From positions 3,224,001 to 3,288,000 of the forward strand of contig NZ_CP009512.1 in NCBI RefSeq assembly GCF_000970205.1: a stretch of 64,000 nucleotides of DNA, read 5' to 3'. This stretch comes from Methanosarcina mazei S-6 (GTDB lineage Archaea > Halobacteriota > Methanosarcinia > Methanosarcinales > Methanosarcinaceae). This document shows positions 1 to 9,039 of this stretch, piece by piece; the stretch's first letter is position 1, and the number at the start of each line of letters is the position of its first letter. Both the position numbers and the translations under genes were made by a program. The notes under the pieces are model-generated. The model did no database searches. It worked only from the letters and a program-made list of their open reading frames with translations, and was not told the origin of the DNA.

Positions 1-831
1 GGAAACAGGACAGGTATAGCAAAATTCAGCCTATCGAACGTGCTCATCAGCGACATAAATTCAAAATCCGTTCCGTATACTGTTACAAATGCGACCGTGC
101 TGATAGACACTGCTCCGGCAATAGACCCTATCTGCTGCCCGAAATCAGTTGATGAGAAGAGTAACCTGGCTTTCAAAATAAGCGCTAAAGACGCAGACGG
201 AGACAGGCTCATCCTTTCAGCATCAGGGCTTCCTGAAGGTTCAAGCTTCAACAGAACATCCGGAGCATTTGCCTGGACGCCGGCTGTAGGGCAGGCTGGA
301 GTTTACACGATCACCTTCAAGGTAAGTGATGGGTACCTCACAGATTTTGAGAATGTCACTGTGACAGTAAACAAACTGAATAATCCTCCAGTCATTAATT
401 TCTTCGAACCCATTAACGGCTCGTCCTTCAGCGAAGGGGAAAGGATCGGGATTTCAGTAAACGCAACCGATGCGGAAAAGCAGGCACTGAACTACTCTAT
501 CAAAATCGATGGAGTAATGTACAGCTCCGATCCCGCCTATATCTGGGAAACAGACTATTCCAGCAGTGGAAACCACACCATAGAAATATCGGTAAGCGAC
601 GGCATTGATGAAGCCAAAATGCAGCACATAATCTCCATAACCGACTGCCACCCACGCTACGACGTAAATGAAGATGGCGTGGTAAATATTCTGGACATAA
701 CAAACGTAAGCAGGGAATACGAAACAACCGTTAGCAAGCCATACCCACGCTACGACACAAATCAGGATGGAGAGATAAACATACTGGACCTCACTCTGGT
801 AGGACACCATTTCGGGGAAAAGGTAGAATGA
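1..831 (+). CDS. Secreted protein with cohesin-like end, Ig-like domains and C-terminal dockerin (partial, 5' end outside window)
   Basis: The frame is open from base 1, so the gene starts before the window. The first ~35 residues resemble the last strands of a cohesin domain. Two Ig/cadherin-like beta domains follow, the first with the 'DADGDRL...GLPEGSSFN..SGAFAWTP' pattern of putative Ig (He_PIG) domains. The last ~60 residues form a type I dockerin with two calcium-loop repeats (DVNEDGVVNILD and DTNQDGEINILD). Dockerins bind cohesins and assemble extracellular complexes. The next gene encodes a cohesin, so the pair may interact; that is inference. Likely exported and cell-surface. The signal peptide cannot be seen. 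Confidence 0.8.
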   Translation, partial: GNRTGIAKFSLSNVLISDINSKSVPYTVTNATVLIDTAPAIDPICCPKSVDEKSNLAFKISAKDADGDRLILSASGLPEGSSFNRTSGAFAWTPAVGQAGVYTITFKVSDGYLTDFENVTVTVNKLNNPPVINFFEPINGSSFSEGERIGISVNATDAEKQALNYSIKIDGVMYSSDPAYIWETDYSSSGNHTIEISVSDGIDEAKMQHIISITDCHPRYDVNEDGVVNILDITNVSREYETTVSKPYPRYDTNQDGEINILDLTLVGHHFGEKVE

Positions 832-840
832 AACAGACAG

Positions 841-862
841 GCACAGGCGTAATAACCTGTGC
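841..862 (+). terminator. Hairpin after the dockerin gene
   Basis: GCACAGG and CCTGTGC form a perfect 7-bp stem with an 8-base loop ten bases after the stop codon, followed by TTATCC...TATTTT. A second stem (CGATGG 883-888 with CCATCG 906-911) lies just beyond. Confidence 0.5.
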
Positions 863-1022
863 TTATCCGCTATTTTGCATTTCGATGGAAAACTGGGAGG
901 GGAAACCATCGACCCGGATGCTTGACAAAAATATTAAGTCGTAAATCATGAAGTAACCTGATTAAAAGGATTAAAAAAATCAAATCGTAACCTTTTAGAA
1001 AAACAAGATGGGAGTGGGATAA

Positions 1023-1586
1023 ATGAGAAAAAGTATAGTCAGTAAAAGTATAGTCAGTCTAATTGCACTAATAGCAATTCTTGCCTTCTTGAGTTCAACT
1101 GCAGCAGCTGCATCAAAAGTAACACTTCAGCCGTCATCTAAAAGTGTCTATGCAGGGGAAAATATCACATTGAATGTCGTCGTAACTCCGGATACTCAGA
1201 TCTCAGGCATACAGTTCGACCTTGAATATGACGGTTCATTATTCCAGGCAGCAGATGTGACTGAAGGCAACCTGTTCAGCCAGAGCGGTCAGAAAACATT
1301 TTTCAGCCCCGGGCAGACCGGAAACGGAAGGTTCAGTAATATTTACGGCTGTGTCCTTGGGAGTTCAAGTGTCTCAACTCCTGAGACCTTTGCAACCATA
1401 ACCCTGAAAGCAAACACCGGGGTGCAGGGCACTTCTCAGTTTTATCTGAAAAACGTAACTATAAGCAGCTCCGCATCAAAGCCTGTGGATGTAAGACTGG
1501 TAAATACAGGTATTACAATCTCGGATTCGGAGGCGAAAAAACCAAGGGGACTGCTGGGGAAACTGATTGAAGGCATTCTGGGTTGA
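1023..1586 (+). CDS. Secreted single-cohesin-domain protein
   Basis: 187 residues. A signal peptide (basic MRKS, then hydrophobic LIALIAILAFLSS, cleavage near ATAAAA) is followed by one cohesin domain (about residues 33-168) with the family pattern 'GENITLNVVV...ISGIQFDLEYD' and 'FATITLKAN'. The C-terminus ends in a short amphipathic segment (GLLGKLIEGILG) and has no clear membrane anchor. GGAGTGG sits 6 bases before the ATG. It follows a dockerin-bearing protein in the same direction, so it may be a scaffold partner (inference). Archaeal cohesins are known, but their physiological role is not settled. Confidence 0.8.
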   Translation: MRKSIVSKSIVSLIALIAILAFLSSTAAAASKVTLQPSSKSVYAGENITLNVVVTPDTQISGIQFDLEYDGSLFQAADVTEGNLFSQSGQKTFFSPGQTGNGRFSNIYGCVLGSSSVSTPETFATITLKANTGVQGTSQFYLKNVTISSSASKPVDVRLVNTGITISDSEAKKPRGLLGKLIEGILG

Positions 1587-1611
1587 ATCTGAAGATCTAA
1601 TTCTTCAGATT
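1586..1611 (+). terminator. Strong hairpin terminator after the cohesin gene
   Basis: AATCTGAAGA (1586-1595) and TCTTCAGATT (1602-1611) form a perfect 10-bp stem that begins at the stop codon and is followed by a T-rich run. Confidence 0.65.
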
Positions 1612-1686
1612 TTCAAATTTTCACTTTTGAAATACCCTGTTTTTTCTAGAATTTTAAAATTTTAAGACGATCTAATTTTTAACCAT

Positions 1687-2664
1687 TTACACCCTTCCCG
1701 GAAGTACAATCCCCATAATACAGAAAACAGAGGTCAACAAAAACATTGCATAAGTTGCCTGCTTTTCAGTTACCCTGTAGTAGTAAGGCAGGACCCATTT
1801 AAGAGTAAGAGGGTTTGGGACTTCCAGGGTGCCGTCTTCCCTGACTTTTCCGAACTTGACATGCGGATATTTTTTAATTTTCCAGTAAACATACATAAGG
1901 AAATTAACCGTATGTGGGATCAGCATAATAAAACCGCTTATGATGAAGCCCTGGATGACGATAATCGTCCCGATAGCTGCCCCTACGGTAAGTGACCCGA
2001 CATTTCCCCAGAAAATCCTGGCTGGATACTGTTCGTAAAGGTAAAAACCAATTGTAGCTCCTGTAATGGCAACAACGGATATTATATTCTCAACGTCACT
2101 AATCAAAACCGACTTTATGATCAGCGAAACAAGCACAAGTATAGCCAGTCCTGAAGAAAGCCCGTTAAACCCGGAGTGCATATTAACAAGGTTTGATGCG
2201 ACCAGAACATAGGTAGGGACTATGAACTGGAGATAAAGGATTCCAAGTTCCAGGTCTCCAACACTGGGAAGGGTGACCGCAGTATGAGTCGCGTACTGGA
2301 TAAGCGGATAGGAACAGTAATACATAATCAGCAGCTTTGAAGATCTGCCGATGTTGATCATATCATCAAGGACGCCAAACAGCCCGAAAAGCGCAATGAC
2401 AATCATCGCAACATAGTTTGTGGACGTGAACTTAAAAAAAAGAGAGTTCATGGAAAGGGAAAGCATTGCGATCAGCAAAATTGCAGTCCCTCCGCGGTCT
2501 GCAATTGTCGGCGTGCCTTTTTTGTAAACATCCTTTGCTACAATATTATTTTCGGTCAGCTTCCGGATAAAGTATGGCATTGCAGCTGCAGTTACTATCA
2601 GCGGGACAAGAAAATTGCTTGTAAGCATAATATTTTGAATAAACGAAGCGGAACTGAATATCAT
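1687..2664 (-). CDS. GT4/MraY-WecA family polyprenyl-phosphate sugar-1-phosphate transferase
   Basis: 325 residues, highly hydrophobic with about ten membrane segments. The family landmarks are present: an early K.GTPTIADRGG segment, the acidic motif LDDM (about residue 116), the N..N...G motif in NLVNMHSGFNGLSSG, and WGNVGSL further on. Family members transfer a sugar-1-phosphate (often GlcNAc-1-P) from a UDP-sugar to a polyprenyl or dolichyl phosphate in the membrane. In archaea this is usually the first step of N-glycosylation or surface-glycan synthesis. The usual second Asp of the N..N..DG motif is Ser here (HSGFNG), so the exact substrate is uncertain. Monocistronic. Confidence 0.8.
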   Translation of the reverse strand: MIFSSASFIQNIMLTSNFLVPLIVTAAAMPYFIRKLTENNIVAKDVYKKGTPTIADRGGTAILLIAMLSLSMNSLFFKFTSTNYVAMIVIALFGLFGVLDDMINIGRSSKLLIMYYCSYPLIQYATHTAVTLPSVGDLELGILYLQFIVPTYVLVASNLVNMHSGFNGLSSGLAILVLVSLIIKSVLISDVENIISVVAITGATIGFYLYEQYPARIFWGNVGSLTVGAAIGTIIVIQGFIISGFIMLIPHTVNFLMYVYWKIKKYPHVKFGKVREDGTLEVPNPLTLKWVLPYYYRVTEKQATYAMFLLTSVFCIMGIVLPGRV

Positions 2665-2789
2665 TTTTTACTTACCCTCACCAGTACGTTTCATATTTTA
2701 CCTGACACGAAAATAAAGGCTGTATTTGGTTTAAAACATTAAAAACATAAATATAGAAATACTTATCGAAAATATTGATCATAAATTAT

Positions 2790-2828
2790 CCCGGAATATA
2801 CATGAAGTGTCATGATGGTAGTTCCGGG
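2790..2828. other. Nested hairpin in the divergent intergenic region
   Basis: CCCGGAA (2790-2796) pairs with TTCCGGG (2822-2828), and CATGA (2801-2805) pairs with TCATG (2810-2814) inside it. TTAATTAAAATTAA follows. It lies in the 330-bp gap between the outward-facing GT4 and VanZ-like genes and could be a small RNA, a leader structure or an operator. Nothing else is recognisable in that gap. Confidence 0.35.
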
Positions 2829-2994
2829 TTAATTAAAATTAAACCTCCTTTTCAGGAAAAACAGCATAAATAGCTCTGAATACCACCGAGAGAGCTCATA
2901 AAATGAATAAGAATTATTTCTCGAATTTTATTGTTAACCGGTTGTTAAAACAAAGAATTTAAATGCTCTTCATGTGATAAACCTTAAAGATAAA

Positions 2995-3513
2995 ATGAAA
3001 AAACCTGAAAAATCTCGCTTTTTTATTATAATTACAGTTTTATATGCAATAATGGTTTTTTACCTGTCAGTTAGCTCCGGCGTGGGAGATATCAAGCGCT
3101 TTCTCAAAATGGACCTTGGATACCCGCTTAGAAACTTCCTAGTTGCCAACGACATGTCTTCCATATCTAAATTTATGATTGACTGCCTGCACGCTGTCCA
3201 GAAAGCATCCTTAGACCCCGGGCATATAGGTATTTACTTTGGATTTGGAGTGCTGCTATATTTTGTATTCTTGAGTTCAAAAAATCCAGGGATGGTAAGA
3301 AACTCGGCCGCCTTTGCAGTATTTATGGGAACTGTTTACGGCATACTGAACGAAATATTCCAGAGCTTTCTTCCGTATCGGACAGCAAGTGTTGAAGACG
3401 CAGTTTCAAATCTCATAGGGCTGTTGCTTGCACAGATTTTTGTGATTCTTTTTGTACTGGCGTTAAAGTCAGTCCTGAACAGGAAAAAAAAGGTTGAAGC
3501 GCCGGCGGATTAA
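2995..3513 (+). CDS. VanZ-like membrane protein
   Basis: About 172 residues from ATG 2995; an in-frame GTG at 2974 is also possible and neither has a clear Shine-Dalgarno. Four hydrophobic segments. The core matches VanZ-like proteins: a D..GH.G.YFGFGVLL segment and, near the end, GILNEIFQSFLP.R..S..D...N..G. In bacteria VanZ-like proteins are linked to envelope and glycopeptide resistance; their biochemical role is unknown. Monocistronic. Confidence 0.75.
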   Translation: MKKPEKSRFFIIITVLYAIMVFYLSVSSGVGDIKRFLKMDLGYPLRNFLVANDMSSISKFMIDCLHAVQKASLDPGHIGIYFGFGVLLYFVFLSSKNPGMVRNSAAFAVFMGTVYGILNEIFQSFLPYRTASVEDAVSNLIGLLLAQIFVILFVLALKSVLNRKKKVEAPAD

Positions 3514-3618
3514 AATCAAAATTAAAAAATAAAAATAAAAAGGTAAAAAACTAAAAAACAGGGAAAATAGCAACTTAACTGTTTGTAAGAGAAAAGGAAA
3601 GCTTTTACTTTCCTCTAT

Positions 3619-4221
3619 TTAACTTTCCTCTACTTTTCTCCTTCCCATCTCAAAAGCCCTGATATTAATCTCAATCGTCTTCTTTGGCACAAGGGCTTTA
3701 ACACTCTCAAGCAGAACTTCTTTCGAAATGGGCAGGTAGCCGGAAACTGCCCCGACCATTGCCACATTCATTGCAAGCCTGCTCCCGGCTTCATGAGCCA
3801 GTTCGTCTGCATTAAAGGCTTTAACAACATATTTTTCAGAAAGGGCATCAAGGATTTCCTGAACCTCAGGGTACTTTGAAAGGCCCGAGGTCACAGTGAC
3901 GGGAATAATTGGCTGTGTGTTTACTATAATTACTCCGCCGTCCTTCAGGAAATCAAGATACCGGACAGCTTCCATTGGCTCAAGGGCAAGCATGATATCC
4001 GCACCCTTTTTAGGGATCATTGAGCCCAGGTCAGAGCCCAGCCTGATGTGGTTTACAACCGAACCTCCACGCTGTGCCATGCCGTGAGTCTCGGCTGCTC
4101 TGATAGGGATGCCTGAAATGACTGCAGCTTTTCCAATGATATCCGAGGCAAGGATTGCTCCCTGACCGCCGACCCCTGTGATAAGGAGGTCGAGTTTCTT
4201 CTCTCCTGCTCTTTCGCTCAT
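3619..4221 (-). CDS. iorB: Indolepyruvate ferredoxin oxidoreductase, beta subunit
   Basis: 200 residues of the pyruvate/2-oxoacid ferredoxin oxidoreductase gamma-domain type, beginning with the typical 'LLITGVGGQGAILASDIIG' and containing THGMAQRGGSV. With IorA it oxidatively decarboxylates arylpyruvates (indolepyruvate, phenylpyruvate) to aryl-CoA and reduces ferredoxin; in methanogens the reverse reaction can serve aromatic amino acid synthesis from aryl acids. The gene overlaps the end of iorA by 4 bases, so the two are translationally coupled. Confidence 0.92.
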   Translation of the reverse strand: MSERAGEKKLDLLITGVGGQGAILASDIIGKAAVISGIPIRAAETHGMAQRGGSVVNHIRLGSDLGSMIPKKGADIMLALEPMEAVRYLDFLKDGGVIIVNTQPIIPVTVTSGLSKYPEVQEILDALSEKYVVKAFNADELAHEAGSRLAMNVAMVGAVSGYLPISKEVLLESVKALVPKKTIEINIRAFEMGRRKVEES

Positions 4222-6020
4222 CTCTTCACCTCCCGGATAGCATCAAATTTGCATATCTGCGCACAGACTCCACACCCGCTGCACAGGGAAGTGATTACAG
4301 CGCACTTATTTTCTTCGTCAAACTCAATTGCCGGGCAGCCGAATTTAACACACTGCTTGCAGCCTTCACACTTTTCAGGGTCAACGATATAAGGGACTCT
4401 TTTGATCCCTGCCCTTTTTCCGGAGATTACGCAGGGCTGTTTTGCAATGACCACGGCTGTCCCTTCAAATTCCTTTGCGGCTTTGAAAGCTTCCTGGGTC
4501 TCTTCAAGATTGTAAGGGTCAACTACAGTTACAAACCCTGCACCCATTGCTTTGCAGAGTTCGGCAAGTGAAACCTCGACTGTAGGCTCTCCTGTGACCG
4601 TAAAGCCGACTCCCGGATTTGGCTGATGGCCTGTCATTGCAGTTATGCGGTTATCAAGGATGGTGACCGTAATATTGGCTTTATTGAAGACCGCATTCAG
4701 GAGAGAATTCATGCCTGTATGGAAAAAAGTCGAGTCCCCTATAGAACAGCAGATGGGGCGCTTTTCTCCTGCATGGTAAAGCCCCGATGCAATGCTTATG
4801 CTTGAACCCATGCAGAGCGTGGTCTCAACTGTCCCGCTCTGGATCCCAAGAGTATAGCAGCCAATGTCACTTGGGTAGATAGCGTCCTTTCCGAAAACTT
4901 TTTTCATGGAATAAAAGGTCGCCCTGTGGGAACACCCTGCACAGAGAGAAGGCGGACGCGGGGCAAGTTCAAGGGGGACTTTTCCGGAGTCGGGCTCTAT
5001 ATCCAGGTCAAAAGCTTTCCTGAGGGCTTCAAGGAAGGCGCTAACATCCAGTTCCCCTTCCCGCGAAACAAAACCCCCTTCTTTTCCGAGAACGGAAACT
5101 TCAAGCCCGGCTTCCTGGGCAAGTATTCTTACCTGTTCTTCAACAACCGGTTCGAGCTCTTCAAAAATGAGGACCGTGTCAACTGTGCTTAGCAGTTCCA
5201 GGATAAGCTTTCTCGGGACAGGATAGGTCCCTATTTTCAGGAAAGAAGCTTCAAGCCCGAGTTCCCGAAGGGCTTCTTTTGCATAAACGGATGCGATTCC
5301 TGAACCTATTACTCCCATCTTTGCCCCGGGTTTAATTTCAAGGGAATTCCAGGGAGACTCTGCAAGTTCGTCTTCCATTGCCTGCTGGATAGAAAGGATA
5401 TGAGTGTGGCGGGGGCGGGCATTCTTGGGAAGCATTACCCAGCGGTCAAGCAGTTTTTCAAAGTGTGGAACCGCCTTTTCTGCAGGGATTTCTCCCAGCT
5501 CGATATCCGACTTTCCATGTGAGATCCGGGTAGTGGGCCTGAAAATAACAGGGATTTCGAACTTTTCCGAAAACTCAAAAGCATAGGGAAGCATATCTTT
5601 GGCTTCCTGGGGGGTTGAAGGGTCAAAACAGGGCACAAGAGCAAACTGGGCATAGCGCCTTGTATCCTGCTCGTTCTGGGAGGAGTGGCAGGAAGGGTCA
5701 TCGGCGACAATTGCGATCAGCCCGCCTTTTGTACCTGCATAGGCAAGGGTCATAAAAGGGTCGGCTGCAACATTTAACCCGACGTGCTTCATTGTTACGA
5801 CAGACCTGACGCCTGTCCAGGCAGCTCCGACTGCGACTTCCATTGCAACCTTTTCGTTAACCGACCATTCTATGTGATAATCGCGGTCTTCGCGGGAAGC
5901 AAGCGTGTCTATAATCTCCGAAGAAGGGGTACCGGGATAGCCTGCAATGACCTGCACGCCTCCTTCAAGAAGCCCACGGGCAATAGCTACGTTTCCAAGC
6001 ATATACTCACGCATCGTCAT
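4218..6020 (-). CDS. iorA: Indolepyruvate ferredoxin oxidoreductase, alpha subunit
   Basis: 600 residues, the usual family length. The N-terminal pyrimidine-binding half carries GYPGTPSSEIID. The central TPP-binding region has CAGCSHR...SDIGCYTLG and GDSTFFHTGMNSL. The C-terminus has two [4Fe-4S] motifs, CEGCKQCVKFGCP and CSGCGVCAQICKF. It is the catalytic thiamine-diphosphate subunit that decarboxylates aryl 2-oxoacids with CoA and passes electrons to ferredoxin. GGAG lies 9 bases before the first ATG. Transcribed with iorB, from a region rich in tandem repeats. Confidence 0.95.
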   Translation of the reverse strand: MTMREYMLGNVAIARGLLEGGVQVIAGYPGTPSSEIIDTLASREDRDYHIEWSVNEKVAMEVAVGAAWTGVRSVVTMKHVGLNVAADPFMTLAYAGTKGGLIAIVADDPSCHSSQNEQDTRRYAQFALVPCFDPSTPQEAKDMLPYAFEFSEKFEIPVIFRPTTRISHGKSDIELGEIPAEKAVPHFEKLLDRWVMLPKNARPRHTHILSIQQAMEDELAESPWNSLEIKPGAKMGVIGSGIASVYAKEALRELGLEASFLKIGTYPVPRKLILELLSTVDTVLIFEELEPVVEEQVRILAQEAGLEVSVLGKEGGFVSREGELDVSAFLEALRKAFDLDIEPDSGKVPLELAPRPPSLCAGCSHRATFYSMKKVFGKDAIYPSDIGCYTLGIQSGTVETTLCMGSSISIASGLYHAGEKRPICCSIGDSTFFHTGMNSLLNAVFNKANITVTILDNRITAMTGHQPNPGVGFTVTGEPTVEVSLAELCKAMGAGFVTVVDPYNLEETQEAFKAAKEFEGTAVVIAKQPCVISGKRAGIKRVPYIVDPEKCEGCKQCVKFGCPAIEFDEENKCAVITSLCSGCGVCAQICKFDAIREVKR

Positions 6021-6202
6021 AATAACTGTCTCCAGTGTTTAGATGAGAAAAACACAACTAATTAAATTAAATATCAGTTTGAAAATAATTATATATCAAT
6101 CCGAATCAATAAATTTGAAGTCATAAAGCAGATCAGGCAGATAAAACCTGCTATCCGCACACCAGGTAAAACTTTTGTATTACTCAAAATAACACGATCA
6201 AT

Positions 6203-6312
6203 AATATACTTTCGGATAATCACAGATATACTTCCGGATAATAATCGATATATTTCCAAACGATAGCTGATATATTTCCAAATGATAGCTGATATACTTC
6301 CAAATGATAATC
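6203..6312. repeat. Five tandem 22-bp repeats upstream of iorA
   Basis: Five consecutive 22-base units (6203, 6225, 6247, 6269, 6291) of the type GATATAYTTCCRRAYGATARYC, diverged at a few positions. They lie about 180-290 bp upstream of the iorA start. The 22-bp period is close to two helical turns, so the units present the same DNA face. Confidence 0.85.
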
Positions 6313-6451
6313 AGAAAAATATCTCCTTCAGAACTAGGAAACACAAAAAACATTCTCTATGAGCCAGAAAGAGAACAATAAAAATTAATAAACATTCATA
6401 CACAGATTGAAAATAATAAATAGTAAAAAATTTAGACATATAAAATAAAAA

Positions 6452-6541
6452 ATGAAATGAAGTAAAATGAAATGAAGTAAAATGAAATGAAGTAAAATGA
6501 AATGAAGTAAAATGAAATGAAGTAAAATGAAATGAAGTAAA
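6452..6541. repeat. Six tandem 15-bp repeats
   Basis: Six copies of ATGAAATGAAGTAAA, essentially identical, in the AT-rich gap between iorA and the CooC-like gene. No gene is supported between 6021 and 6646. Confidence 0.95.
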
Positions 6542-6646
6542 ATAAATTTAGAAAACATTTTTTAAATAAATAGAGGACGTTAAAAAGAGCTGAAAATCAG
6601 AAAATCCCTCTTAACCACCGTAATATAGTTTAACGAATGGATTGAA

Positions 6647-7465
6647 TCAATTATCCAGTGAACGTGCTTTATCCAGAAACTCAGCAAGTTTTTTAATCTC
6701 TTCAAGCTCGAGGTCGAGTTCTTCACCTTTAAGTGATGCTTTGAAAAGTTCCCTTTTTGCGGGAATTTCAGCCAGGACATTAACGCAATTGACTGAATCC
6801 AGCATTTCTTCCCTTATATCCGGCTCGACTTTGTTGAGTACGAAGTAGACGCTGCAACCGCACTGCGCACCAAATTCATCGAACTTCTTGGAAAGCTTGA
6901 GGGATTCGTATGAAGGATCAATGACTACAAGGATGAGGTCAAAGTCCTTATCAACCCCGCGCCCGAAATGCTCGGTTCCGGCTTCGGTATCCACGATAAC
7001 AATATCGTCTTTCCCGAGGTCAAGGTTTTCAAGAAACTCCCTCGTCAGTGTCCCCATAGGGCAGGCACAGCCTTCTCCATAATTATGGATCTTGCCAACA
7101 GCCATGAGCTTCAAATTACCTTTTTCCTCCACAAATTCCGGAGGCAGGTCGGAGAAATTCCATCTTTTATCGAAAAATCTGGACTGCTGCTGCACTTTCT
7201 GCCCGGAGGTTTCCCCGTTAGCTGCAAGCCCCCAGAACTGCGTTTTTTTCGGAGCTTCCCTCTGTTTTTCCTTAAAGCCCTTCTTTCCTCCGAAATATTC
7301 CATAAGGTCCCGAGGAGGTTTCAATCCGAGCTGGCTGTGCAGCCCGTAATTGGACTCGTCAATATCAAGCACAAGCACATTTTTCTTTTTTGCCATCTGC
7401 TTTGCCAGGAGAGCAGAAATCGTGCTCTTTCCGCTTCCTCCTTTTCCGCATACTGCTATTCTCAT
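6647..7465 (-). CDS. Stand-alone CooC-like P-loop ATPase
   Basis: 272 residues. The start is the ATG at 7465, preceded by AGGTGA; an upstream in-frame ATG would add 44 residues that do not look like this family. It has the deviant Walker A of the MinD/CooC group (GKGGSGKST, residues 7-15), the conserved DIDESN segment and a C-x-C at 133-135. In CooC the C-x-C lies at the dimer interface and binds nickel or zinc. CooC ATPases help insert nickel into CO dehydrogenase. This copy stands outside the cdh operon, whose own cooC lies 9 kb away, so it may serve another metalloprotein (inference). Confidence 0.8.
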   Translation of the reverse strand: MRIAVCGKGGSGKSTISALLAKQMAKKKNVLVLDIDESNYGLHSQLGLKPPRDLMEYFGGKKGFKEKQREAPKKTQFWGLAANGETSGQKVQQQSRFFDKRWNFSDLPPEFVEEKGNLKLMAVGKIHNYGEGCACPMGTLTREFLENLDLGKDDIVIVDTEAGTEHFGRGVDKDFDLILVVIDPSYESLKLSKKFDEFGAQCGCSVYFVLNKVEPDIREEMLDSVNCVNVLAEIPAKRELFKASLKGEELDLELEEIKKLAEFLDKARSLDN

Positions 7466-7765
7466 ACAGTTCACCTGCCTTAGTAATTTATCCTGAAGGA
7501 TTAAAAGCACTTCCTTTAAGCAGGTTTTATAAGTTGATATTGAAAAAGTTTTATGGGAAGTCAAAAATTGATCCTTTGCCGGGAAGATCTGCTGCAATCA
7601 ATAGACAGTACTGTTTACCTGCACATGAGATGGTATTTTAAAGAGAAACGAATAAAACTCTGGCCACTATTTATGAGAAAAGAATTAATTTAAAGAAAAT
7701 AGAAAAGAACAGCTGGATAAAGTCATAAAGATAGTGAGAAAAGGCAATATTAAGGGGGAGAAAAG

Positions 7766-8974
7766 CTGAGCTATTTATCCTGGATCTTTGGGGATTATCT
7801 GGTGAGTATTATTACAGCAGCAGTTACTCTTTTTCTGATTTTTGCAGTTGACCGCTTGCTTGCGAAAACAAAACTTACCTTTGCCGACGTCAAATTTGCA
7901 AAGCAGCTGATCCAGTTTATCATCCTCAGCATTGGCCTTATTCTGGTCGTGTTCAGTCTCCCGATTGCAGGAGAGTACAAGGAATCTATTCTCGGCCTGC
8001 TCGGTATCATCACCGGTGCTGCAGTTGCGCTGTCCTCCACGACTTTTATTGCCAATGCGATGTCCGGGATCATGCTAAGAATTATAAAGCCTTTCCGGAT
8101 TGGGGATTACATTGAAAGTGAGAACATCTTCGGGAGAGTTACCGACATCCATATTCTTCACACCGAAATCCAGTCGATAGACAGGGACCTGGTAACTTTC
8201 CCAAACCTCAAACTGGTCTCTAATTCTTTAAAAACAATCAGGACTTCAGGCACCGTAATCTCTACCTGCGTTTCCCTGGGTTATGATGTCCCCCGCCAGA
8301 AGATAGAAAAAAACCTGCTCCTTGCCGCAGAAAAAGCCGGACTTGAAACTCCCTTCGTGCACATTCTGGAGCTTGGAGACTTTTCAGTCACATACAAGGT
8401 TGGGGGGCTTTTAAAGAATGTGGAAAACCTGATAACAGCCCGTTCTGATTTTAAAAAGGCTGTCCTTGATTCCCTTCATGAAGACCGCATCGAAATCGTC
8501 TCACCCACTTTCATGAACCAGAGAGTCCTGAAAGAAGGGGCTATCTTCATTCCTCCTGAAGAGCCTGCAGAAGTCGGAAAAACGGAAAAGTTCCCCGAAA
8601 AGAAACCAGAAGAAGTAATTTTTGATAAAGCGATAGAAGCTGAGATCCTGGGAAAGATCGGGTATCTCCTGGAATTACTGGAAAAGAAGGGAAAAGAACT
8701 TGAACAGCAGGTCAGCAGCATACCTGAAGAAGATGGAAAAGCCGATTTAAAGACAAAACTGGAGTTCCTGAAAGACAAAACAGGAGAAATAAAAGCCGAA
8801 CTCGAAGTACTGAAAAAACAGATCGAAGAAACAGAAGAAAAACCCGAGCCTGAAATACGTTTAAGGCAGCTCCAGAGCCTTAACCTGAGAACCGACCGCC
8901 TGGACATCCGACGGAAAAAACTGGAAGAAGAACTTGAAAGAATTCTGGAAAAGGGGGAAGCAAAAAAAGCTTGA
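7766..8974 (+). CDS. MscS-family mechanosensitive channel with C-terminal coiled coil
   Basis: About 402 residues from a CTG at 7766, which sits 5 bases after GGGGGAG; the first standard start in frame is GTG 7802, which has no Shine-Dalgarno and would cut into the first membrane region. Three hydrophobic segments are followed by the MscS pore/beta region (GAAVALSSTTFIANAMSGIMLR, then FRIGDYIE, TFPNLKLVSNSL). After about residue 275 the protein is a long charged coiled coil (repeated KLEFLKDK, ELEVLKKQIEE, LEEELERILEK), unusual for small MscS channels. It probably opens under membrane tension to release osmolytes. Monocistronic. Confidence 0.85.
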   Translation: MSYLSWIFGDYLVSIITAAVTLFLIFAVDRLLAKTKLTFADVKFAKQLIQFIILSIGLILVVFSLPIAGEYKESILGLLGIITGAAVALSSTTFIANAMSGIMLRIIKPFRIGDYIESENIFGRVTDIHILHTEIQSIDRDLVTFPNLKLVSNSLKTIRTSGTVISTCVSLGYDVPRQKIEKNLLLAAEKAGLETPFVHILELGDFSVTYKVGGLLKNVENLITARSDFKKAVLDSLHEDRIEIVSPTFMNQRVLKEGAIFIPPEEPAEVGKTEKFPEKKPEEVIFDKAIEAEILGKIGYLLELLEKKGKELEQQVSSIPEEDGKADLKTKLEFLKDKTGEIKAELEVLKKQIEETEEKPEPEIRLRQLQSLNLRTDRLDIRRKKLEEELERILEKGEAKKA

Positions 8975-9039
8975 AGGAGTTCAGAGTTTAAAAAAGCTTG
9001 ATAAATACAGTCCAGGATCACTCATCGATGGTATAGTTA

